From: Nonomuraea aurantiaca
GTDB taxonomy: Bacteria > Actinomycetota > Actinomycetes > Streptosporangiales > Streptosporangiaceae
Direction: 5' to 3'
DNA length: 64,000 nucleotides
Assembly (NCBI RefSeq): GCF_020215705.1
Contig: NZ_JAIWNB010000013.1
Span: 124,001-188,000 of the forward strand
How positions within the stretch are numbered: position 1 is the stretch's first letter; each line of letters starts with the position of its first letter. Below, one piece after another: positions 33,174 to 41,082 of this stretch. A program made the position numbers and the translations under genes. Under the pieces are notes generated by a model. That model had not been told where the DNA came from. It made no database searches and worked only from the letters and a program-made list of their open reading frames with translations.

Positions 33174-36100
33174 TCAGGGTGGCGCCTGGAACCATGCGTT
33201 GATCGTGTTGTACACCGCGCCAGAGATGGGATCGTTCGGCAGGTAGATGCGCAGCTGACCGCGGCCGCCCAGCCGGCCGAACTCGCTGGAGACCGCGTGC
33301 ATGTGACCTTCCTTCGTGACCTCGATCACCGAATCGGCGGCGATCACGACGTGGCCGGTGAGATTGGCGACGCGCAGGGGGTGCTTGCCGTTTCCGATGT
33401 GGCAGTTGGCCAGCAAGATGACGTCGTTCGGCTTCAGCTTCGGCATGTGCAGGAGCAGGGCCGCGGTCTGCGTCGCGTCCAAGGTCTGGCCGCCGATCAC
33501 GTTCCCCTTCTCCGAGCCGTGCCCGTCCGTGTAGAAGGCGCCGTCGATGCGCCGCACGTTGCGCGCGGACGGGGCCAGGCTGCGGTCGTGCGGGTGGTCC
33601 AGGTCGCGCAGCCAGACACCCGCCTCCGTCTCCTCGACATGCTGGTCGAGGTGGTGTGCCAGCTCGGCGGTGAGCGGGGGCTTCATCCGCGGCACCCGCA
33701 GCGCGATCGAGGCGGCGTTGTGGCCCAACGGCACCTGTATGGCCAGCAGGTGCCGCTCGCCGAACGACTCCTGCACGGCCAGCACCTTCAGCCTGACCCC
33801 GGATCTGAACAGAACGTGGGCGGGCTTGCCCGACAGGTCCCCGACGTCGGCGTACTCGCTCGCCCTGATCGTCAGCCGTACGCTGTCGGGCTGGTCACCC
33901 AGCTTCGCGGGGTCGTCGACGCCCTCCAGGATCCCGTGGAAGACGACCTCGTCGCCGGGCCGGACGGCGCTCGGCAACCAGTCCTTGGGGACGCGGGCGG
34001 AGACGTGGCCCGACGTGGTCGCCCTGGCGGCGAGCTCGGCGTCCGCCCTGTCGAGCGTCGTCTCGGCCCAGGGAACGAGCGCGGGGTCGTCCGCGCGCCC
34101 GACGGCCAGTTCGTTCACCTGGCGCAGGTTGACGCCCTCGAGGAGATGCGGCAGTGCGGGCACCTGGTTGCTGGGCGTCCGCCACGGCGTCTCCCGGAAG
34201 TCGGGGACCAGCGGGGAGTGGTCGTGCAGCGGGCCGAGATCAAGTGGGGCGTGCGGGGCCACGCGGCTGATCAGGGCGAGGTGGGCATGGTAGCGGTCGG
34301 CGAGGCCGTACCTCTCGAACTCCGGCCGCAGCGCCTCGTACCTGGCGCGCAGTGCGGCGCTGTCGGCCTCCGTGAGCAGCGGCTTGCCCACCCCGAGGTG
34401 CTCCATGCGCGGGTTCTCCGACGACTGCAGCGCGAACGCGTGGGCGGGGGCGAGCAAGGCGTGCAGTGCGCGCCTGTCCAGCTCGTGCCGCAGCGACGCT
34501 GGAACGGCGCGTTCCTCGTCGCTCCAGTGCCACGGGCTGATGCGGTGCTCGTACACGACGGTGGGCCCGGCCCGGTAGTGGCCCTGCGCACCGTCCCTGG
34601 TGGCGTGCGCCGCATGAGTTCGTTCCTCGAACTCGTCCGCCTTGGCGACGGTGGCGAACTCGTGGCGCAGGGCCTTGGTTCCGTCGTTGAATGTCACCAC
34701 CTCCGCGCCGGCCTCGGTCAGCGGCACCACGTCGCTTTCGCGAACGCCGGTGGCGAGGGCCGCGCGGAGCGGTTCGCTGCCGTGCGTCTGGTAGACGGTG
34801 CCATCGGATGCCTGGTGCACCGCGGGGCCGTCCAAGCCGAGTGCGCGCCGGGCCAGCGCCCCTTCCAGCGCGTCGTCGGCGGCCCTGCCGGTCAGCGTCA
34901 ACGCCTGCGATCCGTCACCGAACGTGACGACTCGCCCCAGGCCGGACTCGCGCGAGGCCACGATGTCGTCGAGGTTCTCCACCAGCCGCTGTACGGGGTC
35001 CACGAGAGGGCGTCCCGCGCCTGGCGGGGCGGTGTCCCTGAGGTCGGCGGCCAGGGCGGCGAGCTGCTCGGCCCGGTCATTGAGCTGCTGCGCGGTGATC
35101 TCGGGCAGGGTCTCGTCAAGACGGGCATCGAAGATGGAGTCGACGCCGACCGCGTTCTCCGCGATCATCCGCAGGGAGTCGGTGACCCTTCGGTGCGACT
35201 CCGCCAGGCCCGCCCTGGCGAAGTCGGACTCGAGCGTCCTCATGATGGACCGGATCCTGGTGACGTCCTTCGGCGAGAGCGGGTTGGCCGCCCATCCCTC
35301 CGGATGGGCGCCCACCTCGCGGATGAACAGCCGGCTCATCAGCTTGGCCACATGGGGCTGGGGCATGAGGGCCGCCTCGCCGGACAGCGCGCCCAGCAAG
35401 AGGGGGTCGTCCCTGAACAGGGCGCCGAGCAGGCCTGCCAGGACGCCCTCGCGAGTGGCCACCGTGCCGGGTAGGTTCCATGCCTGGCCGGTCCAGCTCA
35501 TGTGGTCCGGATCGCCGTACACCCATTCGAGCAGCAGCCCCGTGTCTCGGACCGGATGCATCGAGGGCATCTTGAGTCCGAGCTCCTCGCCGATCTGGGC
35601 GACCAGCACCTTGGCGTCCCTGGCCTCCTGAGTGGGGAAATCAGACAGCATGGCGTGCGAGCCGTCGGCGAGCGTGACCCTGGCGCTGTCGGCCCCGGCG
35701 GCCTCCCACCCGGCCTTCATCCCCTGGGCGGCCAGCTGACCGAAGTGGTACTGGGTTTGCGGCGGGTTGCCCGCCGCCCGGTTCTGGCCCCAGTTGAGCA
35801 TGCTGTCGATCCGGCTGCGGGGTTCTGAGCGCGGTGGGTCGGCGGCAGCGGGCTCGAAGCGCTGCCAGTGGCCCTCCAGCGGGCCGCGATATCCCCGGGC
35901 GGTGCCGTACGGCATGCCGTTGTCGGCGGCGAGCACGACCCGGCCCGTACGGTCGGCCAGGTCCTGCAGTAACAGAGCGTCATGGCGGGCGTGCGGCCCG
36001 AACACCCGCAGCGCGGCGTCCGGCTGGGCCATCAGCCGCCGGTCCTCGCGCAGCACGCCCGCCAGGTCGGCGGCGTCGATGTGGATGTCACGGCCCGGTG

Positions 36101-37376
36101 CGAGGTCGCGCATGGAGGGGGGCAGATCGGCGGGCAGCCGGCGGAAGCCGCCGACCAGGAAGCCGTCTGAGGTGGCGCGGATTCCGACGTCCACGTGGCC
36201 GGGCAGCGGCGGGCGGCGTCGCATGTCGCCCGTGACGCTCATGTCAGTGCTTTCCGGGTTGCGGAACCACAGGCCGGACCAGGTCTCCTCCCGGAAGTTG
36301 CGGACGAGGAACTGCTGACGCTGCGCGGCTGCCTCTCCAGGGCGGCGCATCGGGTCGTGACCCGAGTCGGCCCCGTGACGCCATCCGGCCAGATCGGTCA
36401 CCTCCCGCCTGCCTGTGTGGGAGGGCTCAGGATCAGCGCTTCGCGGGTCGGGCGACTGTCGCGGGTCCGGCGGCCGGGTGTCAGGATCTCCGCGGTTGTC
36501 GGGACCTCCACGAGGATCGGGGCCTCCGTCGGGGTCGGGGCGCGGTGAGCCGTCACCGCTCCCCCTGCCGAAGTGCGGGTTCCAGCTGGCCCAGTGCGCG
36601 TCGGCGGCTCCGACGGCGCCGGAGGAGAAGCCCTTGAGCAGGCGTTCCAGATCGAACGGTTGCCCGTCGAACGCCTGCGTGGTCGCGTCGGTCAGGCCGC
36701 CCGCCACGCCGGAGGCGAGCATGTAGCCCAGCAGAGACCGCGGCGGCGCCAGCCAGGTCGCGCCGGTCAGGAACACACCGTTCAGCGCGCCGGTGCCCAG
36801 TGAGGTCAGCGCCTGACCCCAGTCGATCTTGTCGCGTCGGCTCTGTCCGGCCTGCACGCCCAGGTCCATCGCGAGCATCAGGCCGCCGAACAGCCCGATG
36901 TTGACCAGCAGCCGCATGGCCAGCTGCCTGATGATCGCCTTGGTGAAGCGGGCGCGCAGCCCAACGGCCGCCAGCCCGGCGCTGGAGGTGGCCGGGTTCA
37001 CGATGACCGGCACCAATGTCCACAGCTGGAAGATCAGGAACCCGATCGACAGCTTGATCAGCCGCTTGGTGTATTGGACCTGCACGCCGAGGTCGTTCAG
37101 CGCCACCGCCATTCCAGCGAGGCGGTTCAGCAGGTCGGCCTCGCTGTCGCCGACCTTGGGCACGGCGTGCTTGACGAAGGTCCGCAGCGCCTCGCCGTCC
37201 CATGTGTCCCGATCGGGAATGGGGACGCCGCTGGCATCCGCGACCCGGTAGGCCGCGGCCGCCAGCACGTCGGCCAGAGTGAACAGCTTGGACTCATCGC
37301 CCTGTGGCCAGTCCATGCCGACGGCCCAGCCGATCCACGGCCGCATCCAGCCGGGTATGTCCCCGTCGAGCAGCAC
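33174..37376 (-). CDS. large type VII secretion effector candidate (WXG100-like N-terminus, multidomain, caspase-like C-terminus)
   Basis: 1400 residues from GTG 37376, six bases after the WXG100-like gene. Residues 1-95 contain PGWMRPWIGW and MDWPQGDESKLFTLADVLAAAA, the opening of the WXG100-like domain of CpnT-type effectors. Hydrophobic segments follow (about 104-124 and 155-172), then an Asp/Pro/Arg/Gly-rich linker (270-325) with repeated PDP/RGGPD units. The middle holds three similar V(V/T)xFxDG(S/T)xAL units near 566, 816 and 891. Residues 1128-1213 (VPKDWLPSAVRPGDEVVFHG ... VLFRSGVRLKVLAVQ) resemble an ADP-ribosyltransferase fold, but the expected E/QxE pair is missing. The end (about 1270-1400) has DGHGSEKG with His1286 and VILLANCHIGNG with Cys1325, the His/Cys arrangement of clan CD (caspase/toxin self-processing) peptidases. 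No immunity gene is evident. The first 500 residues also contain a related but Cys-less unit (ALRVFGPHARHDALLLQDLA). Domain assignments beyond the N-terminus are inference. Confidence 0.8.
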   Translation of the reverse strand: MLLDGDIPGWMRPWIGWAVGMDWPQGDESKLFTLADVLAAAAYRVADASGVPIPDRDTWDGEALRTFVKHAVPKVGDSEADLLNRLAGMAVALNDLGVQVQYTKRLIKLSIGFLIFQLWTLVPVIVNPATSSAGLAAVGLRARFTKAIIRQLAMRLLVNIGLFGGLMLAMDLGVQAGQSRRDKIDWGQALTSLGTGALNGVFLTGATWLAPPRSLLGYMLASGVAGGLTDATTQAFDGQPFDLERLLKGFSSGAVGAADAHWASWNPHFGRGSGDGSPRPDPDGGPDPRGGPDNRGDPDTRPPDPRQSPDPRSADPEPSHTGRREVTDLAGWRHGADSGHDPMRRPGEAAAQRQQFLVRNFREETWSGLWFRNPESTDMSVTGDMRRRPPLPGHVDVGIRATSDGFLVGGFRRLPADLPPSMRDLAPGRDIHIDAADLAGVLREDRRLMAQPDAALRVFGPHARHDALLLQDLADRTGRVVLAADNGMPYGTARGYRGPLEGHWQRFEPAAADPPRSEPRSRIDSMLNWGQNRAAGNPPQTQYHFGQLAAQGMKAGWEAAGADSARVTLADGSHAMLSDFPTQEARDAKVLVAQIGEELGLKMPSMHPVRDTGLLLEWVYGDPDHMSWTGQAWNLPGTVATREGVLAGLLGALFRDDPLLLGALSGEAALMPQPHVAKLMSRLFIREVGAHPEGWAANPLSPKDVTRIRSIMRTLESDFARAGLAESHRRVTDSLRMIAENAVGVDSIFDARLDETLPEITAQQLNDRAEQLAALAADLRDTAPPGAGRPLVDPVQRLVENLDDIVASRESGLGRVVTFGDGSQALTLTGRAADDALEGALARRALGLDGPAVHQASDGTVYQTHGSEPLRAALATGVRESDVVPLTEAGAEVVTFNDGTKALRHEFATVAKADEFEERTHAAHATRDGAQGHYRAGPTVVYEHRISPWHWSDEERAVPASLRHELDRRALHALLAPAHAFALQSSENPRMEHLGVGKPLLTEADSAALRARYEALRPEFERYGLADRYHAHLALISRVAPHAPLDLGPLHDHSPLVPDFRETPWRTPSNQVPALPHLLEGVNLRQVNELAVGRADDPALVPWAETTLDRADAELAARATTSGHVSARVPKDWLPSAVRPGDEVVFHGILEGVDDPAKLGDQPDSVRLTIRASEYADVGDLSGKPAHVLFRSGVRLKVLAVQESFGERHLLAIQVPLGHNAASIALRVPRMKPPLTAELAHHLDQHVEETEAGVWLRDLDHPHDRSLAPSARNVRRIDGAFYTDGHGSEKGNVIGGQTLDATQTAALLLHMPKLKPNDVILLANCHIGNGKHPLRVANLTGHVVIAADSVIEVTKEGHMHAVSSEFGRLGGRGQLRIYLPNDPISGAVYNTINAWFQAPP

Positions 37377-37382
37377 CGCCCG

Positions 37383-37679
37383 TCAGGTCCCGGGATGCTC
37401 TGCGGCCCGGTAGTGTCCGGCCGTGGCGTGCATCCCTTCGCCGACGCCTTCCAACTGGTCGATGTAGTCGTTGAAGGCGTTGATGACGCTGTCGCGCATG
37501 ACGGGGAAGTCCTTCTCCATCTGGGCACCGTACTGGTCATGCCCCATCGGCCGCCCGGCCGCCACGAACGCCTCGCGTACGTCGTGCAGGATGCCCCGGA
37601 CGCGCTCGGCCTCCTCGGCGGAGGCCTTTCCGTACCGGAGGATTCCCTGCGTCTCCGCGTTGTACCCGGAGACCGTCAT
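37383..37679 (-). CDS. WXG100/EspC-like type VII secretion target protein
   Basis: 98 residues, all helical, with two helices joined by a turn reading AAGRPMGHDQYGAQM. There is no literal WXG, but the G-x-P-x-G-x-D-x-YG turn is that of the EspC/WXG100-like family that pairs with large T7SS effectors. It starts 53 bases after the small upstream gene and ends six bases before the effector start. It probably dimerises with the N-terminal domain of the effector and serves as secretion signal partner. Confidence 0.82.
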   Translation of the reverse strand: MTVSGYNAETQGILRYGKASAEEAERVRGILHDVREAFVAAGRPMGHDQYGAQMEKDFPVMRDSVINAFNDYIDQLEGVGEGMHATAGHYRAAEHPGT

Positions 37680-37732
37680 GCCCCTCGGCCCTCAAGAATC
37701 ACCCCAGCATCGTACAACTCACGTCAAAAGCC

Positions 37733-37912
37733 TCACCCTTGCTTCTTGGCCGCGGCCCGCCTGAGCTCGTCGAGGATCTCGAACTCCTCGGCGCTCAGGT
37801 CGGCCGCCACGCTCAGCGTGCCGTCGGAGGTGTGCAAAGTGATCGGCTCAGGCCGCCCGTCCCGGTCCGGGAGGACCTCGAAAAGCGGAGGCCGTCGCTC
37901 GTCCGCGCTCAT
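37733..37912 (-). CDS. small conserved-looking protein heading the T7SS operon
   Basis: 59 residues from ATG 37912: MSADERRPPLFEVLPD, then RDGRPEPITLHTSDGTLSVA and a C-terminal amphipathic helix (LSAEEFEILDELRRAAAKKQ). Codon usage is typical and GAGGT precedes the start. It is transcribed with the WXG100-like and effector genes. It has no signal peptide. Its composition, a short beta part followed by a charged helix, suggests a cytoplasmic chaperone or adaptor, but I know no named family. Confidence 0.6.
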   Translation of the reverse strand: MSADERRPPLFEVLPDRDGRPEPITLHTSDGTLSVAADLSAEEFEILDELRRAAAKKQG

Positions 37913-38011
37913 ACCTCGAACCTACAGGGCATAAGCCACGGGGTGCCGCCACGCGGCGAGGAAGGGCCGCCGCGAGCACGTCGGCGACGTCGTCGATCGC
38001 GCTGCGACGGG

Positions 38012-39268
38012 TCAGGAGCGCGGGCGTTCGTCCACCACCTGCAGGACCTTGCCCGTACGGGGATGCAGCACCAGCTCCGAAGGCCGGACCCATTCGACCG
38101 TCAGCGGATGGACGCCGCCCTCTTCCACCGTCTGGGGGTACAGCGGCCTGGCCGCGTACACGGCGTCGATGAGCCGCTGCGTCAGCTCGGGCGGCGGCTC
38201 CTCGGTGCAGGCCAGCCGCAGCGTCAGCCCGTCCTTGCCGTTCCAGCGGCGCTGCACCATCTGCATCCCCGACATGGCCCGGTCCGGGTCCGCCGCGATG
38301 AGGACCGCGCGGATGGCCTCCGTCGACATCGACACCGTCTCCACCCTGGCGCCCTCGGCCGACCTGCCGAGCAGCCGGAATCCGCGGCAGTCCGTGTCGG
38401 TCCACTCCGCCAGGTCGCCGGCCGGATAGCGGATGATCGGCATCAGCGTCCTGAACAGGTTGGTGACGATCACCCGGCCGGGTACGCCGGGCACGGTGAT
38501 CGGCTCACCGGTCGAGTCGTCGATCAGCTCCACCAGCGTGCGATCGGCGAAGGCCTCGTGCACGCGCACGTCGTCGCCCGGCACCGGGGCGCCGACGAGC
38601 CCGGCGTCGACCGAGGCGTATCCGAGCGAGGCGATCGAGGCCCGGGGAAACGCCTTGGCCAGCTGGGGTCGCAGGTCGTCGAAGAGGAAGTCGCCGGCGA
38701 ACAGCAGCAGCTCCACCGTGTCGGCCACCTGCCCACGGGCGGTCACCGCGTCGGCCACGGTCGCGAGTTTCATCGGCGGACCCGCCAGCACGTCGACGCC
38801 GAAGTACGCGATCAGGTCGGCGACGGAGTCGTCGGAGGCGTGGCAGGCGATGGGCAGCCGGACGTTCTCCACCGGGGCGTTGTGCAGCGAGTGCTCGATG
38901 TAGAGGAAGCCGCCGTACATCTCGCCGGCCGAGAACAGGTTCGCCACCCGGTGCCCCGGCTTCAGCCCCGCCCGGACCATGCCCGCGCCGAACGCGGTCA
39001 CCGAGTCGGCGTGCTCCGTGCGGGTCCACGGGGAGAACTTCGGCGCGCCGGTGGTGCCGCCGGAGGTGTAGACGCCGGCGTCGGTCAGCGGTCCGGTCAG
39101 CAGCCGGTTGTCCGGGTAGACGTTCGCGGCCCAGAAGGCCGTCTGGTCGATGATCGGCAGCTGGGTGAGGTCGGCGGCGCCGTCGGGCACGTCGCGGTAC
39201 GCCTCCGCGTAGAAGGGCGAGTGGCGTCGGGCGAAGTCGACCAGGTCACGCAGGGATTTGGCGGGCAT
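38012..39268 (-). CDS. PaaK-like adenylate-forming enzyme (phenylacetate-CoA-ligase family), cluster gene
   Basis: 418 residues, the length of PaaK-type ANL enzymes. LRDLVDFARRHSPFYAEAY is the usual start; TSGGTTGAPKFSPWTRTEH holds the AMP-binding P-loop; FSAGEMYGGFLYIEHSL, LFRTLMPIIRYPAGDLAEW and the C-terminal ELVLHPRTGKVLQVVDERPR with its conserved Lys follow. It would adenylate a carboxylic acid and pass it to CoA, an amine or a carrier. This is the last gene of the biosynthetic operon, 3 bases after the thioesterase. It is only distantly similar to the second PaaK-like gene at 43175, so the two probably use different acids. Confidence 0.9.
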   Translation of the reverse strand: MPAKSLRDLVDFARRHSPFYAEAYRDVPDGAADLTQLPIIDQTAFWAANVYPDNRLLTGPLTDAGVYTSGGTTGAPKFSPWTRTEHADSVTAFGAGMVRAGLKPGHRVANLFSAGEMYGGFLYIEHSLHNAPVENVRLPIACHASDDSVADLIAYFGVDVLAGPPMKLATVADAVTARGQVADTVELLLFAGDFLFDDLRPQLAKAFPRASIASLGYASVDAGLVGAPVPGDDVRVHEAFADRTLVELIDDSTGEPITVPGVPGRVIVTNLFRTLMPIIRYPAGDLAEWTDTDCRGFRLLGRSAEGARVETVSMSTEAIRAVLIAADPDRAMSGMQMVQRRWNGKDGLTLRLACTEEPPPELTQRLIDAVYAARPLYPQTVEEGGVHPLTVEWVRPSELVLHPRTGKVLQVVDERPRS

Positions 39269-39271
39269 GTG

Positions 39272-39736
39272 TCACTCCTGGGTCTTTGTGTCATCGGGCC
39301 GGTCCGTGTCATCGGGCCGGTCCGTGTCATCGGGCCGGTCCGTGTCATCGGGCCGGTCCGCCGGCCTGCTGGAGACCGTCACGCTCTGGCCGCGGAACTC
39401 CGCGACGATCTCGCCGGCCGGGCGGCGTACGGTCACGTCGTAGACGCCGTTCCTGCCGTACCTGACGCGCTCCGTGGCCTCGGCGACCAGCTCGTCACCG
39501 GCCGCGGCCGGGCGCAGGAACGTCACCTGCGCGCTGTGCGCCAGCGTGACGCGGCCGTAGGAGTTGCAGGCGTACGCGAACGCGGCGTCGGCGAGCAGGA
39601 ACAGGTAGCCGCCGTGGGCGATGCCGTGCCCGTTCACCATCTCGTCGGTGATCCGCATCCGCAGCCGCGCCCGGCCGGCGGCCACCTCCTCCAGCGCGAT
39701 GCCGAGCGAGCGGCAGGCCGGGTCCTCGGTGGTCAT
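39272..39736 (-). CDS. hotdog-fold thioesterase (PaaI-like) with a repetitive acidic tail
   Basis: 154 residues from ATG 39736. The hotdog core reads LGIALEEVAAGRARLRMRIT, NGHGIAHGGYLFLLADAAFAYACN (the HGG motif with the catalytic Asp region) and THSAQ-like LAHSAQVTFLRPAAAGDELV, as in PaaI phenylacetyl-CoA thioesterases. The C-terminal 24 residues are an RPDDTD repeat (four units) encoded by an 18-bp DNA repeat. It likely hydrolyses stalled or shunt acyl thioesters made by the PaaK-type ligase encoded next. It was separated from the upstream operon by the TnpB element. Confidence 0.9.
   Translation of the reverse strand: MTTEDPACRSLGIALEEVAAGRARLRMRITDEMVNGHGIAHGGYLFLLADAAFAYACNSYGRVTLAHSAQVTFLRPAAAGDELVAEATERVRYGRNGVYDVTVRRPAGEIVAEFRGQSVTVSSRPADRPDDTDRPDDTDRPDDTDRPDDTKTQE
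39291..39361. repeat. four-copy 18-bp tandem repeat in the thioesterase gene
   Basis: The unit TCATCGGGCCGGTCCGTG starts at 39291, 39309, 39327 and 39345, the last copy being slightly incomplete. On the minus strand it encodes the RPDDTD repeat at the thioesterase's C-terminus. The copies are identical, which points to recent slippage; copy number probably varies between strains. Confidence 0.92.
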
Positions 39737-39852
39737 ACGGGGTCCTTCAGAGGGAGGAAGCATCACCCCTCCTTTCGAAAACAGAATGGAAAGACTCGGT
39801 GACGTTCGGTAATGTGTGCGGTGGGTGAGGAAGCTGTGACCGGAGGTGCGCG

Positions 39853-41082
39853 ATGGCGATCCGCCGCTCCGCCACCAAACGCCACGGCCTGCCCACGACC
39901 GTGCAACTGCGGCTCACACCCGCCCCGGCCCAGGCCGACGCCCTGGCCGCGGCGGTGCTGCTGTGCAATGAGGCGGCCACCCTCATCTCCCGCCTGGCCT
40001 TCCAGTACCGCGTCTTCACCGTGCTGGAGCTGCACCGGCTGGCCTACTACGACGCACGCGCGCAGCTGGCCGGGCTGGGCGCGCAAGCCGCCGTGCGGGC
40101 CATCGCCCGAGTCGCCGGCGCCTACGCCAACCGGCGCGCCAGCAAGAAACGCGCCCACATCTTCCGCCCGCACGGGGCCGTCCCTTACGACGCCCGGCTG
40201 ATGAGCTTCAACCGGGACGCCCGCACCGTGTCGCTGTGGACCCCCACCGGCCGCGTCACCGTCCCCTACACCGGCCGGCCAAAAGACCTCAAAACCATCG
40301 AGGCACTGCCTCTCGGCGAGGCCGACCTGATCTGCCGACGCGGGGAGTGGCTGCTGCAGGTCGCCCTCACCCTGCCCAAGCCGCCGGTGCGCGAGCCGGT
40401 CGGCGGCTTTCTTGGGGTGGACCAAGGGGTGGCCAACCTGGCGGTCACCTCCGATGGTGCGGTTTTGCCCGGCCCCGCCTTGCCGGGGCCGGTCGGCGGT
40501 AACGGTCATGTCCGCACGTTGCGGAAGCGGCGGCGCCGTCAACGTCGGCGGTTGCAGAGGAAGGGGACGTCTGCGGCGCGGCGGGTGCTGCGCCGCCTGT
40601 CCGGTCGTGAGCACCGGATGATGACCGACCTCAACCACCAAATCAGCAAGTACGTGGTGCGTGAAGCCGAACGCACCGATCGCGGTGTCGCCCTGGAGGA
40701 TCTGCAGGGCATCCGTGGGCGGGTAAGGGCTCATCGGTTCCAGCGGCGCACCCTGCACAACTGGGCCTTCGCCCAGCAGATCACCTTCACCCGCTACAAG
40801 GCCGCCCGAGCCGGGATCGCCTTCGTCCTGGTCGACCCCGCCTACACCTCGCAGGCGTGTCCGGAATGCGGGCACATCAGCAGGGCGAACCGGCCGGCGC
40901 GGGGCCGGTTCGTCTGCAAACGGTGCGGCCTCGCTGGGCACGCCGACCACATCGCAGCCCGCAACATCGCCACACGCGGCGCTGCGGGCTGGGCTGCCAT
41001 CAACCAGCCACACGCTACCGGCCTCCCTTCACCCAGACGGGACCGCGAGAGCAAACCACCAGCTTCAACCGGTGGTAGTTGA
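39853..41082 (+). CDS. tnpB: TnpB RNA-guided endonuclease (IS605 OrfB family)
   Basis: 409 residues. The RuvC-like catalytic residues are in place: Asp190 in LGVDQGVANLAV, Glu282 in ALEDLQGIRGR and Asp365 in GLAGHADHIAARNIA. A zinc ribbon (CPECGH and CKRCG) sits before the last Asp, and an Arg-rich helix (RTLRKRRRRQRRRLQRK) lies after the first. The spacing is very close to ISDra2 TnpB (D191, E278, D361), so the nuclease looks active. TnpB proteins cut DNA guided by an omega-RNA transcribed from the element's right end. The stop codon lies inside the right-end sequence and overlaps, antisense, the end of the SDR gene. Confidence 0.93.
   Translation: MAIRRSATKRHGLPTTVQLRLTPAPAQADALAAAVLLCNEAATLISRLAFQYRVFTVLELHRLAYYDARAQLAGLGAQAAVRAIARVAGAYANRRASKKRAHIFRPHGAVPYDARLMSFNRDARTVSLWTPTGRVTVPYTGRPKDLKTIEALPLGEADLICRRGEWLLQVALTLPKPPVREPVGGFLGVDQGVANLAVTSDGAVLPGPALPGPVGGNGHVRTLRKRRRRQRRRLQRKGTSAARRVLRRLSGREHRMMTDLNHQISKYVVREAERTDRGVALEDLQGIRGRVRAHRFQRRTLHNWAFAQQITFTRYKAARAGIAFVLVDPAYTSQACPECGHISRANRPARGRFVCKRCGLAGHADHIAARNIATRGAAGWAAINQPHATGLPSPRRDRESKPPASTGGS
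41000..41081 (+). ncRNA. probable omega-RNA 3' scaffold of the TnpB element
   Basis: In TnpB elements the omega-RNA covers the end of tnpB and the right end, with the guide being the flanking DNA just outside. Here the terminal hairpin (41055-41076) plus AGTTGA forms the predicted scaffold end, so the guide would be the first bases of the flanking DNA, TACTGGGGCCCCGATC, which lie in the SDR gene. The 5' limit given is arbitrary. Confidence 0.4.

Noticed and set aside
33105-35474. Long plus-strand frame antisense to the T7SS effector
   Set aside because: No ribosome site or motif; the effector frame has the domain signatures.
41055-41076. Right-end hairpin of the TnpB element as a transcription terminator for the SDR gene
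   Set aside because: It matches the known end structure of IS605-group elements; a terminator function is possible but unproven.
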